Shown piece after piece: positions 29,096 to 39,148 of a stretch of 64,000 nucleotides of DNA. The stretch comes from Kangiella sp. TOML190 (GTDB taxonomy: Bacteria; Pseudomonadota; Gammaproteobacteria; Enterobacterales; Kangiellaceae): NCBI RefSeq assembly GCF_023706045.1, contig NZ_BQYL01000001.1:124001-188000 (forward strand), in the 5' to 3' direction. How positions within the stretch are numbered: the stretch's first letter is position 1; each line of letters begins with the position of its first letter. Made by a program: the position numbers and the translations under genes. The notes beneath the pieces were generated by a model that searched no databases, was not told the origin of the DNA, and was given only the letters and a program-made list of their open reading frames with translations.

Positions 29096-29941
29096 ATGCC
29101 CAACATAAACAACACCCAATTAAAAGACAAAGTCGTTATCATCACTGGCGCTAGCCGCGGCATTGGTCGTGAAATTGCGCTTACCTGTGCTAAAGCAGGC
29201 GCTATCGTGATTATTGCGGCAAAATCTGCCGAGCCGCATCCCAAACTTCCCGGTACTATCCATAGCGTTGCCAAGGAGATCGAAGATTTAGGTGGTCGCG
29301 CAGTTCCTGTCCAAATTGATGTACGCGATGAAAAAGCCATTAAAAAACTTTGTAACACTATAGCCGAAGAATTTGGCGGTATTGATATCGTTGTGAATAA
29401 CGCAGGGGCTATTAGCCTGACTAAAGTAGAAGATACCTCACCGGTGCGTTATGACTTGATGCAACAGATCAACTCGCGCGCGGTTTATGTCTTTGCTCAT
29501 TACGCTTTGCCTTATCTTAAACGTTCGGATAACCCGCATATTTTAAGTTTGTCGCCGCCCATCAATATGAATATCCAATGGCTCAAGGACTACTCGCCTT
29601 ACACCCTATCGAAGTATGGTATGAGCTTGCTATCCAAAGGTATGGCTGAAGAATTTAAAGAGTACGGTATTGCGGTCAATACCCTATGGCCACAAACCTA
29701 CATCGCCACCGCCGCGATTGAGTTTGCCGTAGGCAATAAAGAAATGCTCAATTACGCTCGAACACCCGCCATTATGGCAGACGCGGCCAAGGTAATATTA
29801 ACCCACCCCAGCCAAAACTATACCGGCTTATGGTTAATTGATGAAGAAGTGTTAAAAGCTGCCGGGGAAACTGATTTCTCGAAGTATGCTTATAACCCAG
29901 AGTTTGAGGCGCATATTAAAAAGGACTTGTTTTTGGATTAG
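29096..29941 (+). CDS. SDR family oxidoreductase, HSDL2-like
   Basis: This is a classical short-chain dehydrogenase with cofactor motif TGASRGIG at 17-24, NNAG at 101-104, and the catalytic pair Tyr169 and Lys173 (SPYTLSKYG). The SPPINMNIQWLKDYSPYT stretch and the WPQTYIATAAIEFAVG segment are typical of the hydroxysteroid-dehydrogenase-like-2 group, whose members act on lipid or acyl substrates. The true substrate is unknown. The 281-residue protein lacks a sterol-carrier domain. Its ATG follows AAGG nine bases upstream. Confidence 0.88.
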   Translation: MPNINNTQLKDKVVIITGASRGIGREIALTCAKAGAIVIIAAKSAEPHPKLPGTIHSVAKEIEDLGGRAVPVQIDVRDEKAIKKLCNTIAEEFGGIDIVVNNAGAISLTKVEDTSPVRYDLMQQINSRAVYVFAHYALPYLKRSDNPHILSLSPPINMNIQWLKDYSPYTLSKYGMSLLSKGMAEEFKEYGIAVNTLWPQTYIATAAIEFAVGNKEMLNYARTPAIMADAAKVILTHPSQNYTGLWLIDEEVLKAAGETDFSKYAYNPEFEAHIKKDLFLD

Positions 29942-29964
29942 CTCTTTGTTGCCCTAATAACTAG

Positions 29965-30070
29965 CCTAAAACAGTAATTGAATAGCGTCAATTTGCAGGA
30001 CTGCAAATTGAGTTATGAGGAACAGGGATGTTCCATCATAACGACGCGTTAATGAATTTACTGTTTTAGG
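29965..30070. repeat. nested palindromic element with perfect 13-bp outer arms
   Basis: Outer arms CCTAAAACAGTAA (29965-29977) and TTACTGTTTTAGG (30058-30070) are perfect inverted copies, extended inward imperfectly. Inside are two hairpins: CAATTTGCAG-GA-CTGCAAATTG (29989-30010, perfect 10-bp stem) and TATGAGGAACA / TGTTCCATCATA (30014-30040, one bulge). Folded as single strand it gives a cruciform with two side arms. I see no coding sequence in it. Confidence 0.75.
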
Positions 30071-30114
30071 GAAGCCGCGGGGCGCAGTGATTGGGAGTCC
30101 TTTCTTTTAGTTAG

Positions 30115-30138
30115 TTTTCTTTGGACGAGCAAAGAAAA
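30115..30138. repeat. perfect 9-bp hairpin downstream of the nested element
   Basis: TTTTCTTTG-GACGAG-CAAAGAAAA is a perfect hairpin in the 3' flank. I recall the phrase CTTTGGACAAGCAAAGAAAAGTAAC from intergenic repeats of other gammaproteobacteria; this looks like a decayed version. It may mark the far end of the same composite element (29965 to about 30138). No T-tract follows, so it is not an obvious terminator. Confidence 0.55.
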
Positions 30139-30155
30139 TTCTCATGGATAACAGG

Positions 30156-30518
30156 CTATAAAGCGCTAAAAAGAATAGCTACGTCTTTTAAGGAAGACTC
30201 TTTCTTATAGACATCGCCATTATTTGTATAGGATATTTCAAGCTGATCCTCTGACTTCCAAATCACTTTAGGTAAATTTTCGTCATGATGACCATCAGCA
30301 ATAAATATATTTCCAGGTTCGTTAGCAAGTTCCTCATTAATATCCAAAATCGAAATGTGATTGGAAAAACCTGTTGTAGCTCCGCAACTCCTTTCAAAAA
30401 CCACTATTTTTTGTCTTAAATCTGGGCTTGGAGTCTCGCTAATAATCTGATTACCACACATATCACAAGCAGGTAATAGAGTAATAAAGCCTAAAATAAA
30501 AAGTATTCTCACGAACAC
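30156..30518 (-). CDS. small hypothetical lipoprotein
   Basis: The 120-residue protein has a signal peptide with lipobox LLPAC (Cys18) followed by Asp, a residue that would favour retention in the inner membrane by the E. coli rule. The mature part is rich in beta-type segments (QKIVVFERSCGATTGFSNHISIL, GNIFIADGHH, VIWKSEDQLEISY) and has further cysteines at about 21 and 44. I recall similar short lipoproteins with the FERxCGATTGFS phrase, but no function. It overlaps the end of acpS by ten bases, so it probably belongs to that operon. Confidence 0.7.
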   Translation of the reverse strand: MFVRILFILGFITLLPACDMCGNQIISETPSPDLRQKIVVFERSCGATTGFSNHISILDINEELANEPGNIFIADGHHDENLPKVIWKSEDQLEISYTNNGDVYKKESSLKDVAILFSAL

Positions 30519-30904
30519 TCCGCTACGGCAAAAGCCACGGCATAATGTTTTTCATCGGAAATAGTAACTTGCACTTTTTGGATATAATTTTGCTTAGCCC
30601 ATTGTTCAGCTTTACCGGTTAACGTCACTACCGGTTTACCCAAAACATCATGCGAAATCGACAGCTGAACAAAATCAATGCCTTTGCGCATTCCGGTACC
30701 GAGCGCTTTGGAAATCGCTTCTTTGGCGGCAAATTTTTTAGCTAAAAAAGCGACTTTGCTTTTGGGATGTTTTTCGGATATTTCTTGGTATTTTATCAAC
30801 TCTGACTCTGACAAGATCCGCTGTGCAAATTTATCACCATTACGCTCAAGCGATTGTTCTATCCGCTCTAAAGAAATAATGTCGGTACCAATGCCAAAAA
30901 TCAT
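30509..30904 (-). CDS. acpS: holo-[acyl-carrier-protein] synthase
   Basis: AcpS transfers the 4'-phosphopantetheine arm from CoA to acyl carrier protein. The 131-residue sequence has GIGTDIISLERIE with the magnesium-binding Asp8 and KKFAAKEAISKALGTGM with the second acidic ligand. It follows pdxJ by 11 bases, the conserved pdxJ-acpS pair. Confidence 0.97.
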   Translation of the reverse strand: MIFGIGTDIISLERIEQSLERNGDKFAQRILSESELIKYQEISEKHPKSKVAFLAKKFAAKEAISKALGTGMRKGIDFVQLSISHDVLGKPVVTLTGKAEQWAKQNYIQKVQVTISDEKHYAVAFAVAECS

Positions 30905-30915
30905 GATGCTTTAAC

Positions 30916-31680
30916 CTAGTCTTGATAAGCCCATTGGCGCGCTTCGATCATCAGTTTTTTCATATCAGAAACCGCTTTATCTAAGCCCGATAAAACCGCT
31001 CGGCCAATAATGGCATGACCAATATTAAGTTCGATAATGTCTTTGATTGCTGCAATCGGCTGCACATTATGATAATGCAAACCGTGACCGGCATTGACCA
31101 ACAGTCCTTCGCTAACGGCATGAGTTACGCCCTGTTGGATTCTGACTAATTCTTCTTGTTGCATTTGCTCGCTTTTCGCATCGGCATATTCGCCGGTATG
31201 CAGTTCAATATATTCAGCGCCCGTTCGGGCGGCGGCGTCAATTTGCTTTTGATTGGCATCAATAAATAGCGATACTTTTATCCCTGCTTCCGCCATTCGA
31301 TGGCAAGCCTCTTTAATTTTTGATTCCTGACCTTTAACGTCCAAGCCGCCTTCGGTAGTCAACTCTTCGCGTTTTTCTGGCACTAGGCAAACGTAAGCCG
31401 GCTTTGTTTTCTCGGCAATGGCAAGCATTTCATCCGTCACAGCCATTTCCAAATTCATCCGCGTTTGAATGGTACTGGCAAGCTGCTCGACATCGCGATC
31501 AGTAATATGGCGACGGTCTTCGCGCAGATGAATGGTGATCCCGTCGGCGCCATTTTGCTCAGCGTTAAAAGCGGCTTGCACCGGATCAGGGTATTGGGTA
31601 CCACGCGCATTGCGCAGAGTAGCAATGTGGTCGATATTGACCCCAAGTAAAATAGGCTGGAAGTGGTTGATGGGCGTCAT
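30916..31680 (-). CDS. pdxJ: pyridoxine 5'-phosphate synthase
   Basis: PdxJ condenses 1-deoxyxylulose 5-phosphate with aminoacetone 3-phosphate to pyridoxine 5'-phosphate. The TIM-barrel sequence is canonical: [22 protein letters not shown] at the N-terminus, [14 protein letters not shown], and [12 protein letters not shown]. Length 254 is usual. It lies between recO and acpS as in other gammaproteobacteria. Confidence 0.98.
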   Translation of the reverse strand: MTPINHFQPILLGVNIDHIATLRNARGTQYPDPVQAAFNAEQNGADGITIHLREDRRHITDRDVEQLASTIQTRMNLEMAVTDEMLAIAEKTKPAYVCLVPEKREELTTEGGLDVKGQESKIKEACHRMAEAGIKVSLFIDANQKQIDAAARTGAEYIELHTGEYADAKSEQMQQEELVRIQQGVTHAVSEGLLVNAGHGLHYHNVQPIAAIKDIIELNIGHAIIGRAVLSGLDKAVSDMKKLMIEARQWAYQD

Positions 31681-31754
31681 AAGCTACCCCTTAGTATTGG
31701 TACTAGTTTTGGCATTAGTATTCGAGTTAAAATAATAGTGATAGGCTAGTAAGC

Positions 31755-32471
31755 TTAGGCTTGAAGTGCAAGCGTTTGTTGCAAAAGTTTACGACTATTA
31801 AGCTCCTTGCCATCCAGAATGTGATCGATAATATGCTTGTTGACGGTTCTGGCTATAGCAACGCTACCCTTGTGTTGCCACTGACGCTGTGCCACTGCGT
31901 TAATTAAATCGCCTTTGATTAACAAGCCGCGCTTTAATGACTCAATAGCAAAGCCTTGCTGCGGAATATAAGAGTACTCCTGTTTTTCATCGATTAAGTC
32001 GCCATGGATATCCGCCGTCCAGTCGATGGCATAACCCAGCTCATCGAGCAAATACAGTTCAAACTCACGCAATAGGATTTGCGGGCTATCGCTGCTTTGT
32101 AATAATTCTAGCGTTTGTTGATACACTTCGAACAGCTCTAGGTGTGGATCCCATTGAATCAGTAGTTTTAGCAGTAACTCGTTCAGATAAAGCCCGCAAA
32201 GATTGTTGATACCGTTTAACTGAAACGGTAATCCGCAACTATCCAGCTGCTTTAGTGTTTTTAAATTTGCGCGCCCTAACCAACTGATGGATAAGGGATA
32301 AAAGGGTTGCAGCAAAGCACGCTTTTGGTTCTTGTTCGAGGCCGAACGCGCTCCTTTAGCCACTAAGCTCACCCGTCCTTCCTCCAACGTAAAAGCTTCC
32401 ACCAACAAACTGGTTTCCTTAAAAGGTCGTGTATGCAGAATAAAAGCTGGAGTTAGAGTATCTTTTGACAT
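31755..32471 (-). CDS. recO: DNA repair protein RecO
   Basis: RecO anneals single strands and helps load RecA in the RecFOR pathway. The 238-residue protein has an N-terminal OB-fold (about 8-80: AFILHTRPFKETSLLVEAFTLEEGRVSLVAKGARS) and a helical C-terminal half with YLNELLLKLL. It is separated from era by 242 bases in which I see no gene. Confidence 0.95.
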   Translation of the reverse strand: MSKDTLTPAFILHTRPFKETSLLVEAFTLEEGRVSLVAKGARSASNKNQKRALLQPFYPLSISWLGRANLKTLKQLDSCGLPFQLNGINNLCGLYLNELLLKLLIQWDPHLELFEVYQQTLELLQSSDSPQILLREFELYLLDELGYAIDWTADIHGDLIDEKQEYSYIPQQGFAIESLKRGLLIKGDLINAVAQRQWQHKGSVAIARTVNKHIIDHILDGKELNSRKLLQQTLALQA

Positions 32472-32713
32472 TGTATTAACTGCTATAGCTAGCTAGGTTA
32501 TCGCGGCGGTGCTTTTTGCAGTGGCCACTAGTAAATGGTAGGTAATATTTCGTAGGAATTTTTTGACTAACATAACAGCTTATTAAACTCATATTATGTG
32601 ATATTTTTTTATTGTTCGAAACAAAAAGAAAAGATAAACACGGAGCTTATATTAATAAGTGAGTATTTTAGCTTTTCTTTTTAACAAAGAAGAATGGAAA
32701 AATAGCCATAATA

Positions 32714-33625
32714 TTATAGGTCTTCGTAACCAAGGGATCGCAGCGCTCGCTCATCATCCGCCCAACCATCTTTCACTTTCACCCAGATTTCTAAAAATAC
32801 TTTTTGCCCAAACTGCTCTTCCATATCTAGGCGTGCATCTTTACCAATTTGCTTAAGGCGCGCGCCTTGCTTACCAATAATAATGGATTTCTGGCTATTG
32901 CGCTCTACCAAAATCAATGCATTAATATGCAAAACGCCATTATCTTGCTGCTTAAACTGCTCAATCTCGACAGTGGAAGAATAAGGAATTTCATCGCCCA
33001 AAGTGCGCATTAATTTTTCCCGAACCAATTCCGCCGCCATAAAACGTGAGCTACGATCGGTAATGTAATCTTCTGGGTAAAACAAATCCCCTTGCGGTAA
33101 CCAGTCTTTTAAGGCTTGCACTAGCGGTTCTAAATTATCACCTTTTAGTGCAGAGCCCGGAAATACCACATCAAAATTATGCTTTTCACCGAGCGTTTGC
33201 AAGTGCGGCAATAATTCTTCTTTGTCCTTAACCTTATCGACTTTGTTAACAAATAAAATGGTTTTGCCTTGATATTGCTTTAACTTTTCCAGCACTAATT
33301 CATCATCTTCATTCCACACGGTACCATCGACCACAAAAATAATGATATCCACATAATCCACCGAACTAGCGGCGGCTCGATTCATATAACGGTTAATGGT
33401 GCGCGCTTCTTTTTTATGAATACCCGGCGTATCGACAAATAGGATCTGCGCATCCTCGTCGGTATAAATCCCTAATACCCGATGACGGGTAGTCTGAGGC
33501 TTGCGCGAGGTAATACTGACTTTTTGCCCTAAAATATGGTTCATCAAAGTAGACTTTCCCACATTCGGACGGCCTAAAACCGCTACATAGCCGCAACGAA
33601 AATCAGGATTAGTGTCAGTGCTCAT
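32714..33625 (-). CDS. era: 16S rRNA-binding GTPase Era
   Basis: Era is an essential GTPase for 30S maturation. It has a G domain with GRPNVGKS at 18-25, the [12 protein letters not shown] switch, DTPGIH and NKVDKV, then a C-terminal KH domain (about 205-290, [24 protein letters not shown]). Length 303 matches E. coli (301). It starts 6 bases after rnc, so the two are tightly coupled. Confidence 0.98.
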   Translation of the reverse strand: MSTDTNPDFRCGYVAVLGRPNVGKSTLMNHILGQKVSITSRKPQTTRHRVLGIYTDEDAQILFVDTPGIHKKEARTINRYMNRAAASSVDYVDIIIFVVDGTVWNEDDELVLEKLKQYQGKTILFVNKVDKVKDKEELLPHLQTLGEKHNFDVVFPGSALKGDNLEPLVQALKDWLPQGDLFYPEDYITDRSSRFMAAELVREKLMRTLGDEIPYSSTVEIEQFKQQDNGVLHINALILVERNSQKSIIIGKQGARLKQIGKDARLDMEEQFGQKVFLEIWVKVKDGWADDERALRSLGYEDL

Positions 33626-33631
33626 CTGTGG

Positions 33632-34330
33632 TTAGCCTTTTTGGAGATCCAGCAATAAGTTTAGCATTTTTTCGGCGGCAGCTTGTTCAGCATTACGACG
33701 ACTTGAGCCATCACCTTGAGTAATGGTTTCACCGTTAAAAGCTATCTGACAGCTGACTTCAAAGTGCTGCTGATGCGCTTCGCCAGATACTTCAAGCAGC
33801 TGGTACTGTGGAAGCTCCGCTTTGCGAGATTGTAACCACTCTTGTAAACGAGTTTTTGGGTCCTTGACTACCGTTTCGGCAGAAATGTCATCAATTCGGG
33901 AATAATATAACTTGAGAATCAAGTCTTTGGCGGTTGCAAACCCTGAGTCTAAATAGATAGCGCCTAATAAGGCCTCGAAAGCATCGGCTAAAATGGAACC
34001 ACGGCGATAACCGCCAGTTTTTAGCTCCCCTTCGCCTAAATAAAGACAGTCACCCAATTCAATTTCTTTGGCGATCACCGATAAGGTTTTACCTTTGACC
34101 AAACTTGAACGAAAGCGACTGAGCTTGCCTTCATCCATTTTAGGAAACTTTTGATACAGCGCCTCGGCAATCACCATACCTAAAATGGCATCGCCCAAAA
34201 ACTCCAGACGTTCATTATGAGCGCCAGAAGCACTACGATGAGTAAGCGCCTGTTTAAATAGTTTGGGGTTGGAAAATTGATAATCAAGACGTCTTAATAA
34301 GCGCTCTTGCAGACTTTTCTTATTAGGCAT
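33632..34330 (-). CDS. rnc: ribonuclease III
   Basis: RNase III cuts double-stranded RNA in rRNA and mRNA processing. The endonuclease signature ERLEFLGDA lies at 40-48, with catalytic Glu43 and Asp47; a second acidic pair is in DAFEALLGAIYLD. A double-stranded-RNA-binding domain covers about 155-228. Length is 232. Order lepB-DUF4845-rnc-era is conserved. Confidence 0.98.
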   Translation of the reverse strand: MPNKKSLQERLLRRLDYQFSNPKLFKQALTHRSASGAHNERLEFLGDAILGMVIAEALYQKFPKMDEGKLSRFRSSLVKGKTLSVIAKEIELGDCLYLGEGELKTGGYRRGSILADAFEALLGAIYLDSGFATAKDLILKLYYSRIDDISAETVVKDPKTRLQEWLQSRKAELPQYQLLEVSGEAHQQHFEVSCQIAFNGETITQGDGSSRRNAEQAAAEKMLNLLLDLQKG

Positions 34331-34362
34331 AAGGTTAATTAAAACATCTTGATCAACAGTCG

Positions 34363-34743
34363 TTATTGCAGAGGCTGTTCGTGTTCAAACTCTACTAAAG
34401 CGCTGACATTGCCAAATAAAGAAACTTTCTTGTCATATTTAATAACAATCACTTTACCGTTGGCGGTGTCTTTAATGGTGGCATCTTCTCCTTTAACAGA
34501 ATCGATACTATTAATATTGAATCTATTTTGGAGTAAACTTTTAATTTTTTTATTAGTTTCGCCTGCCACCTTTTGCTCATATAAAGAAGTCATAGAACTT
34601 TTTACACTGCCATATTCCATATAAACAGGTACTAACTTGATGGTAATATAGATAAAAAATAACACCACCATAACGATAATCAACCAACCCGCTGCCGTTG
34701 CACCCTGTATTTTTTGTTTCATTGATAAGTTTTTATTTAACAT
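34363..34743 (-). CDS. DUF4845 membrane protein
   Basis: This small inner-membrane protein has one span near residues 14-35 (AAGWLIIVMVVLFFIYITIKLVPVY) and a periplasmic tail. DUF4845 proteins are commonly found between lepB and rnc in gammaproteobacteria; their function is unknown. I use the ATG at 34743, which follows a GGGGG stretch; a longer reading from a TTG overlapping lepB is possible. Confidence 0.85.
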   Translation of the reverse strand: MLNKNLSMKQKIQGATAAGWLIIVMVVLFFIYITIKLVPVYMEYGSVKSSMTSLYEQKVAGETNKKIKSLLQNRFNINSIDSVKGEDATIKDTANGKVIVIKYDKKVSLFGNVSALVEFEHEQPLQ

Positions 34744-34780
34744 TAACTTGCCCCCAGTTATTCCTATTTGCTGTAATTCC

Positions 34781-35689
34781 TTAATCAATGGCTCCTACTC
34801 TACCAAAACTTATGCCCTTTGGTAAATGCCAACCAAAAAGAACAGGCTCATCGGTAAAGGTCATAAATAGCCACTTAGCGGCGGCACGACCAATAATCGC
34901 TTCTCTATCAATAAAAGCTTGGGAGTTTTCTTCATACCAAGCACGCGCATCACGACTGTTATCACGGTGATCGCCCATAGCAAAATATTTGCCTTCAGGT
35001 AGTGTTACTTGCCACTGCTGATCGTGAGCTCCACCACGGTACTTTTTGTCCACAAACAACAGCTCATGCTGGTTACCCAACACATCTTGCTGATATAAAT
35101 CAAATTGATAGCGCGATTGGTCAACCAACTCAGGCACTTCTGTTGACACCAACTCTGGCTTAATCACAAACTTTTCGCATTTTTGCTCAGGCAAACATTT
35201 AGTTTCAATGGTTAAGATACCGCGATTCCAAGTTAGCGTATCGCCCGGCAAGCCGTACAAACGCTTAATATAGGCGGGCTGAATGGCTTTAGTTGGATCA
35301 TCCAGATTTGGCGGATGGAACACAATCACATCACCACGCTGCGGCTCACCAACAGGAATAATCTGGGTGTTAGTCACCGGCAGGCGAATGCCGTAAGCGT
35401 ATTTATTGACCAGAATAAAATCACCATCGTACAAGCCTGGATTCATACTACCCGATGGGATCCGGTAAGGCTCATACAAAAAAGAGCGTAAAATCAAAAC
35501 ACCGAAAATAATCGGAAACATGGAGCGAGAAATATCAATGGCAAAAGGTAAAACCTCATGACCTTTTTCATCGTATTCACGGCCTTTAGCTTCGCGCTCT
35601 TTGCTCCATTTTAACTTATCAATCAGCGCAATAACCCCTGTGACCACAGCACCAATCGTTAAATAAAATCCAAAATCGTAATAAATCAT
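34781..35689 (-). CDS. lepB: signal peptidase I
   Basis: LepB removes signal peptides from exported proteins at the outer face of the inner membrane. The 302-residue protein has two N-terminal membrane segments (about 6-23 and 57-72), catalytic Ser81 in RIPSGSM and Lys142 in YIKRLYGLPGD, plus the box-E sequence GDHRDNSRDARAW. It follows lepA by 157 bases. Confidence 0.97.
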   Translation of the reverse strand: MIYYDFGFYLTIGAVVTGVIALIDKLKWSKEREAKGREYDEKGHEVLPFAIDISRSMFPIIFGVLILRSFLYEPYRIPSGSMNPGLYDGDFILVNKYAYGIRLPVTNTQIIPVGEPQRGDVIVFHPPNLDDPTKAIQPAYIKRLYGLPGDTLTWNRGILTIETKCLPEQKCEKFVIKPELVSTEVPELVDQSRYQFDLYQQDVLGNQHELLFVDKKYRGGAHDQQWQVTLPEGKYFAMGDHRDNSRDARAWYEENSQAFIDREAIIGRAAAKWLFMTFTDEPVLFGWHLPKGISFGRVGAID

Positions 35690-35846
35690 TGTCTGCCTAT
35701 TATTAAATTTTATATTTCAAGGTTTATTTAGGGATTTTATGCCCAGACGCGGCAAAAGTATTCGAGACGCGGAATTTATATTGATATATAAATGAGCACC
35801 CGAGAATAGTTTTAACCAAATATGAGGATAAAATAACACAAACAAA

Positions 35847-37652
35847 CTATTTGTCTTTGCCAACGTGCAGAACAGCAAGAAATGCTTCTTGTGGTATTTC
35901 TACTTTGCCTACCTGCTTCATGCGTTTTTTACCGGCTTTTTGTTTTTCTAATAATTTGCGTTTACGCGAAACATCGCCGCCATAACATTTCGCCAAAACG
36001 TTTTTACGCAAGGCTTTAACCGTGGAGCGAGCAATGATGTGATTGCCGATAGCCGCCTGAATCGCCACTTCAAACATCTGGCGCGGAATAATTTCCTTCA
36101 TTTTCTCGACCAACTCGCGGCCTTTGTATTGCGCTTGATCGGCATGCACGATTAACGCCAATGCATCCACTCGCTCGCCGTTAATTAAAATATCAGTTCT
36201 AACTAGCTTATCTTCTTGGAAACGCTTAAAACTGTAATCCAAGGAAGCGTAACCACGACTGACCGACTTTAGACGATCGAAAAAGTCCAATACCGCTTCA
36301 TTCATAGGCAAATCATAGCTTAAGGACACTTGATTACCGGCGTATTGCATTTTGGTTTGCATTCCACGCTTTTCCACGCACAAGGTAATGACCGCACCCA
36401 AATGTTCCTGCGGCACTAAAATATTAGCCTCACAAATAGGTTCGCGAATGGCCTTAATGTTTGATACAGGTGGTAACTTCGAAGGATTGTCTACGTATAA
36501 AGTTTCACCATCGGTAGTTTCCACTTCGTAAATTACCGTCGGCGCGGTAGTGATTAAATCCAAGTTGTATTCGCGCTCTAAGCGTTCTTGAATAATCTCC
36601 ATATGAAGCATTCCCAAGAAGCCACAGCGGAAACCAAAACCTAGCGCAGTTGAATTTTCTGGTTCATAAAACAAAGACGCATCGTTAAGGCTTAATTTAG
36701 CCAAGGCATCACGAAAACTTTCATAGTCGTCAGAATTAACGGGGAACAGTCCTGCATAAACCTGCGGTTTGACTTGCTTAAAACCTGGCAAGGCTTGTTC
36801 GGCGGGATCTTTAGCCGTGGTAATGGTGTCGCCCACTGGCGCACCTTGAATTTCTTTAATCCCGGCAATAACAAAGCCTACTTCACCCGCTTTGAGCTCG
36901 CCTAAATCTTGGCGCTTAGGGGTAAAGATCCCGACATGATCCACCACATGGTTTTTACCAGTGGACATCACCTGCATCTTTTCGTTTTTCTTAATAGTTC
37001 CCTGCATCACACGCACTAGCGAGACTACCCCGAGGTAATTATCAAACCAAGAGTCAATAATCAAAGCCTGCAAAGGCGCATCAGGATCACCATAGGCAGG
37101 CGGCACGTCTTTAACAATGGCTTCGAGCAACTCTTCAATGCCTAAACCCGTTTTAGCCGAGCATTGCACCGCTTCCATCGCCTCGATCCCGACAATGTCT
37201 TCAATCTCTTGGATCACTCTTTCCGGTTCCGCGGAAGGCAAATCAATTTTATTTAGCACCGGAACGACTTCTAGATCCTGCTCAATGGCAGTATAACAAT
37301 TAGCCAAGGTTTGCGCTTCCACCCCTTGCGCAGCATCCACCACCAGCAAAGCGCCTTCACAAGCCGCTAGCGAACGCGAAACTTCGTAGGAAAAATCCAC
37401 GTGGCCTGGGGTATCAATAAAGTTTAACTGATAAGTATGGCCGTCTTTGGCTGCATAATTCAAAGTAACGCTTTGTGCCTTAATGGTGATCCCACGCTCA
37501 CGCTCCAGATCCATCGAATCCAATACCTGCGCTTCCATTTCTCGCTCCGAGAGACCGCCACAATGCTGGATCAATCGATCGGACAGGGTAGACTTGCCAT
37601 GATCGATGTGGGCAATGATGGAAAAATTTCGAATGTAATCAGTATAGGCCAT
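35847..37652 (-). CDS. lepA: elongation factor 4 (LepA)
   Basis: LepA is a ribosome-associated GTPase that can back-translocate stalled ribosomes and contributes to 30S assembly. The P-loop AHIDHGKS lies at 14-21, with DTPGHVDF and NKIDLP following, domains II and III after about residue 185, and the LepA-specific C-terminal domain ending in [19 protein letters not shown]. Length 601 is normal. It heads the lepA-to-acpS leftward run and is separated from mucD by a terminator. Confidence 0.98.
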   Translation of the reverse strand: MAYTDYIRNFSIIAHIDHGKSTLSDRLIQHCGGLSEREMEAQVLDSMDLERERGITIKAQSVTLNYAAKDGHTYQLNFIDTPGHVDFSYEVSRSLAACEGALLVVDAAQGVEAQTLANCYTAIEQDLEVVPVLNKIDLPSAEPERVIQEIEDIVGIEAMEAVQCSAKTGLGIEELLEAIVKDVPPAYGDPDAPLQALIIDSWFDNYLGVVSLVRVMQGTIKKNEKMQVMSTGKNHVVDHVGIFTPKRQDLGELKAGEVGFVIAGIKEIQGAPVGDTITTAKDPAEQALPGFKQVKPQVYAGLFPVNSDDYESFRDALAKLSLNDASLFYEPENSTALGFGFRCGFLGMLHMEIIQERLEREYNLDLITTAPTVIYEVETTDGETLYVDNPSKLPPVSNIKAIREPICEANILVPQEHLGAVITLCVEKRGMQTKMQYAGNQVSLSYDLPMNEAVLDFFDRLKSVSRGYASLDYSFKRFQEDKLVRTDILINGERVDALALIVHADQAQYKGRELVEKMKEIIPRQMFEVAIQAAIGNHIIARSTVKALRKNVLAKCYGGDVSRKRKLLEKQKAGKKRMKQVGKVEIPQEAFLAVLHVGKDK

Positions 37653-37749
37653 TGGGGCTCAATCTCTAAAGTGCAAGGCTAGCTCAAAGCGCAGTATTGT
37701 AGCCCAAATGCCAAGTATTAAAAAGCATAGAACTCGCGGCTTTGGATAT

Positions 37750-37790
37750 AAAAAAAGCCAGTCAACTTAAACAGTTTAAGCGACTGGCTT
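37750..37790 (-). terminator. rho-independent terminator after mucD
   Basis: On the minus strand AAGCCAGTC pairs with GACTGGCTT around an inner CTTAAA-CTG-TTTAAG stem, followed by seven T. It lies about 20 bases past the mucD stop and would insulate lepA from the stress operon. Confidence 0.9.
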
Positions 37791-37808
37791 GATGTTTTAC
37801 AGCGGATG

Positions 37809-39101
37809 TTAATTTAAATAAATAATCCGATAGTCACTACCATTACGGCCGGTCACCAATACCAGCAACTTATTAGCACGTTTTAGCTCGTTCATCACGC
37901 GGTAAAAATCCTCGGTATTCTCAATATCATTACGATTAATTTCAGTAATAATATCGCCTTGGCTGATACCAGCGCGTTGCGCCGGACTACCCGGCTCTAC
38001 TTTGGTTACCACGACTCCAGAGTCCACTCCTAACTGCTGACGAAGGCTGTTACCAAGATTATTGACTTCAATACCTAAACGATTTTCGCTTTCTTGGGGC
38101 TGTACCGAAGCGAAATCATCATCCCGCTCGACCAATTTAGCACTAAAACTTTTGGCTTTTCCATCGCGATAGCCTTTAAGCTTGATTTTGCTGCCAGGCT
38201 CCATTTGCGCAATAAAGTAAGGCAAATCCTGATGACTACGCACCCGATTACCCTCAATTTCAGTAATAATATCGCCACGCTGGATGCCAGCTTTTTGCGC
38301 GGGTGAATCCTGTTGCACACTATTAATCAGCGCACCGCCTACCGTCGGAAGATCAAAATAGTCAACGACTCCTTGATCCACTTCTTCATAACCCACGCCC
38401 AAATAACCGCGAATGACCTTACCGTTAGCCTGCAATTGATCGCCAACAGAGTCGGCTAAATCGATCGGAATTGAAAACGACAGACCGGTCGAAATCATCG
38501 GGTTATAAATCATGGAGTTGATGCCGACCACTTCGCCATCAAGGTTAATCAAAGGGCCGCCCGAGTTGCCGCTATTGATTGCCACATCGGTCTGAATAAA
38601 AGGCACAAAGGGTGAACCCACGCCACCACGCCCTTTGGCGCTGACGATGCCAGCGGTAACGGTTTGTTCTAGGTTAAAAGGCGCACCAAAAGCTAAAACC
38701 CATTCGCCAACTTTGAGGTCACGCGAAGTACCAATTTTTACGGGCTTAAGCTTTAAACCTTTCGGTTCGATTTTTAGTAAGGCCACGTCAGACAGGGCGT
38801 CGCTACCAATAATTTTGGCATCGTATTCACGACCATTATTCAGCTTCACCGCTACTTTATCGCTATTGTTAACCACATGGTGGTTGGTCAGAATATGACC
38901 CTTGGAATCGATAATAAAGCCCGAACCGCCCGCTTTGCCAATGGAGCGGCCTCTTTGCCGAACATCCACCTTAACGCTAACCACGCTGGGCTGAATTTCT
39001 TCTACCAGCTTAGTAAAATCGGGGAATCGTTCAGCTTGAGCGGTGCTCGCAAGCACCAAGCTAGTAAAAATAAAACTCAACATGAGTAAGCTTTTTTTCA
39101 T
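37809..39101 (-). CDS. mucD: periplasmic Do-type serine protease MucD/DegP
   Basis: This HtrA-family protease-chaperone degrades or refolds damaged periplasmic proteins. A signal peptide (about 1-23, AQA cleavage site) is followed by the trypsin-like domain with His75 (TNHHVV), Asp105 (SDVALL) and Ser180 (GNSGGP) and two PDZ domains (about 235-320 and 345-428). Length is 430. The position next to rseC and rpoE is the MucD arrangement of pseudomonads, and a sigma-E-like promoter lies upstream. Confidence 0.95.
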   Translation of the reverse strand: MKKSLLMLSFIFTSLVLASTAQAERFPDFTKLVEEIQPSVVSVKVDVRQRGRSIGKAGGSGFIIDSKGHILTNHHVVNNSDKVAVKLNNGREYDAKIIGSDALSDVALLKIEPKGLKLKPVKIGTSRDLKVGEWVLAFGAPFNLEQTVTAGIVSAKGRGGVGSPFVPFIQTDVAINSGNSGGPLINLDGEVVGINSMIYNPMISTGLSFSIPIDLADSVGDQLQANGKVIRGYLGVGYEEVDQGVVDYFDLPTVGGALINSVQQDSPAQKAGIQRGDIITEIEGNRVRSHQDLPYFIAQMEPGSKIKLKGYRDGKAKSFSAKLVERDDDFASVQPQESENRLGIEVNNLGNSLRQQLGVDSGVVVTKVEPGSPAQRAGISQGDIITEINRNDIENTEDFYRVMNELKRANKLLVLVTGRNGSDYRIIYLN

Positions 39102-39148
39102 TATGACGTCTCTCTCCTAAAAATTAAGCTACTTAAACATCTATAGGG

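Noticed and set aside
32528-32541. A third copy of the TTTACT..AGTAAATGA core (CACTAGTAAATGG)
   Set aside because: Only half of the core is present and no pairing arms were found.
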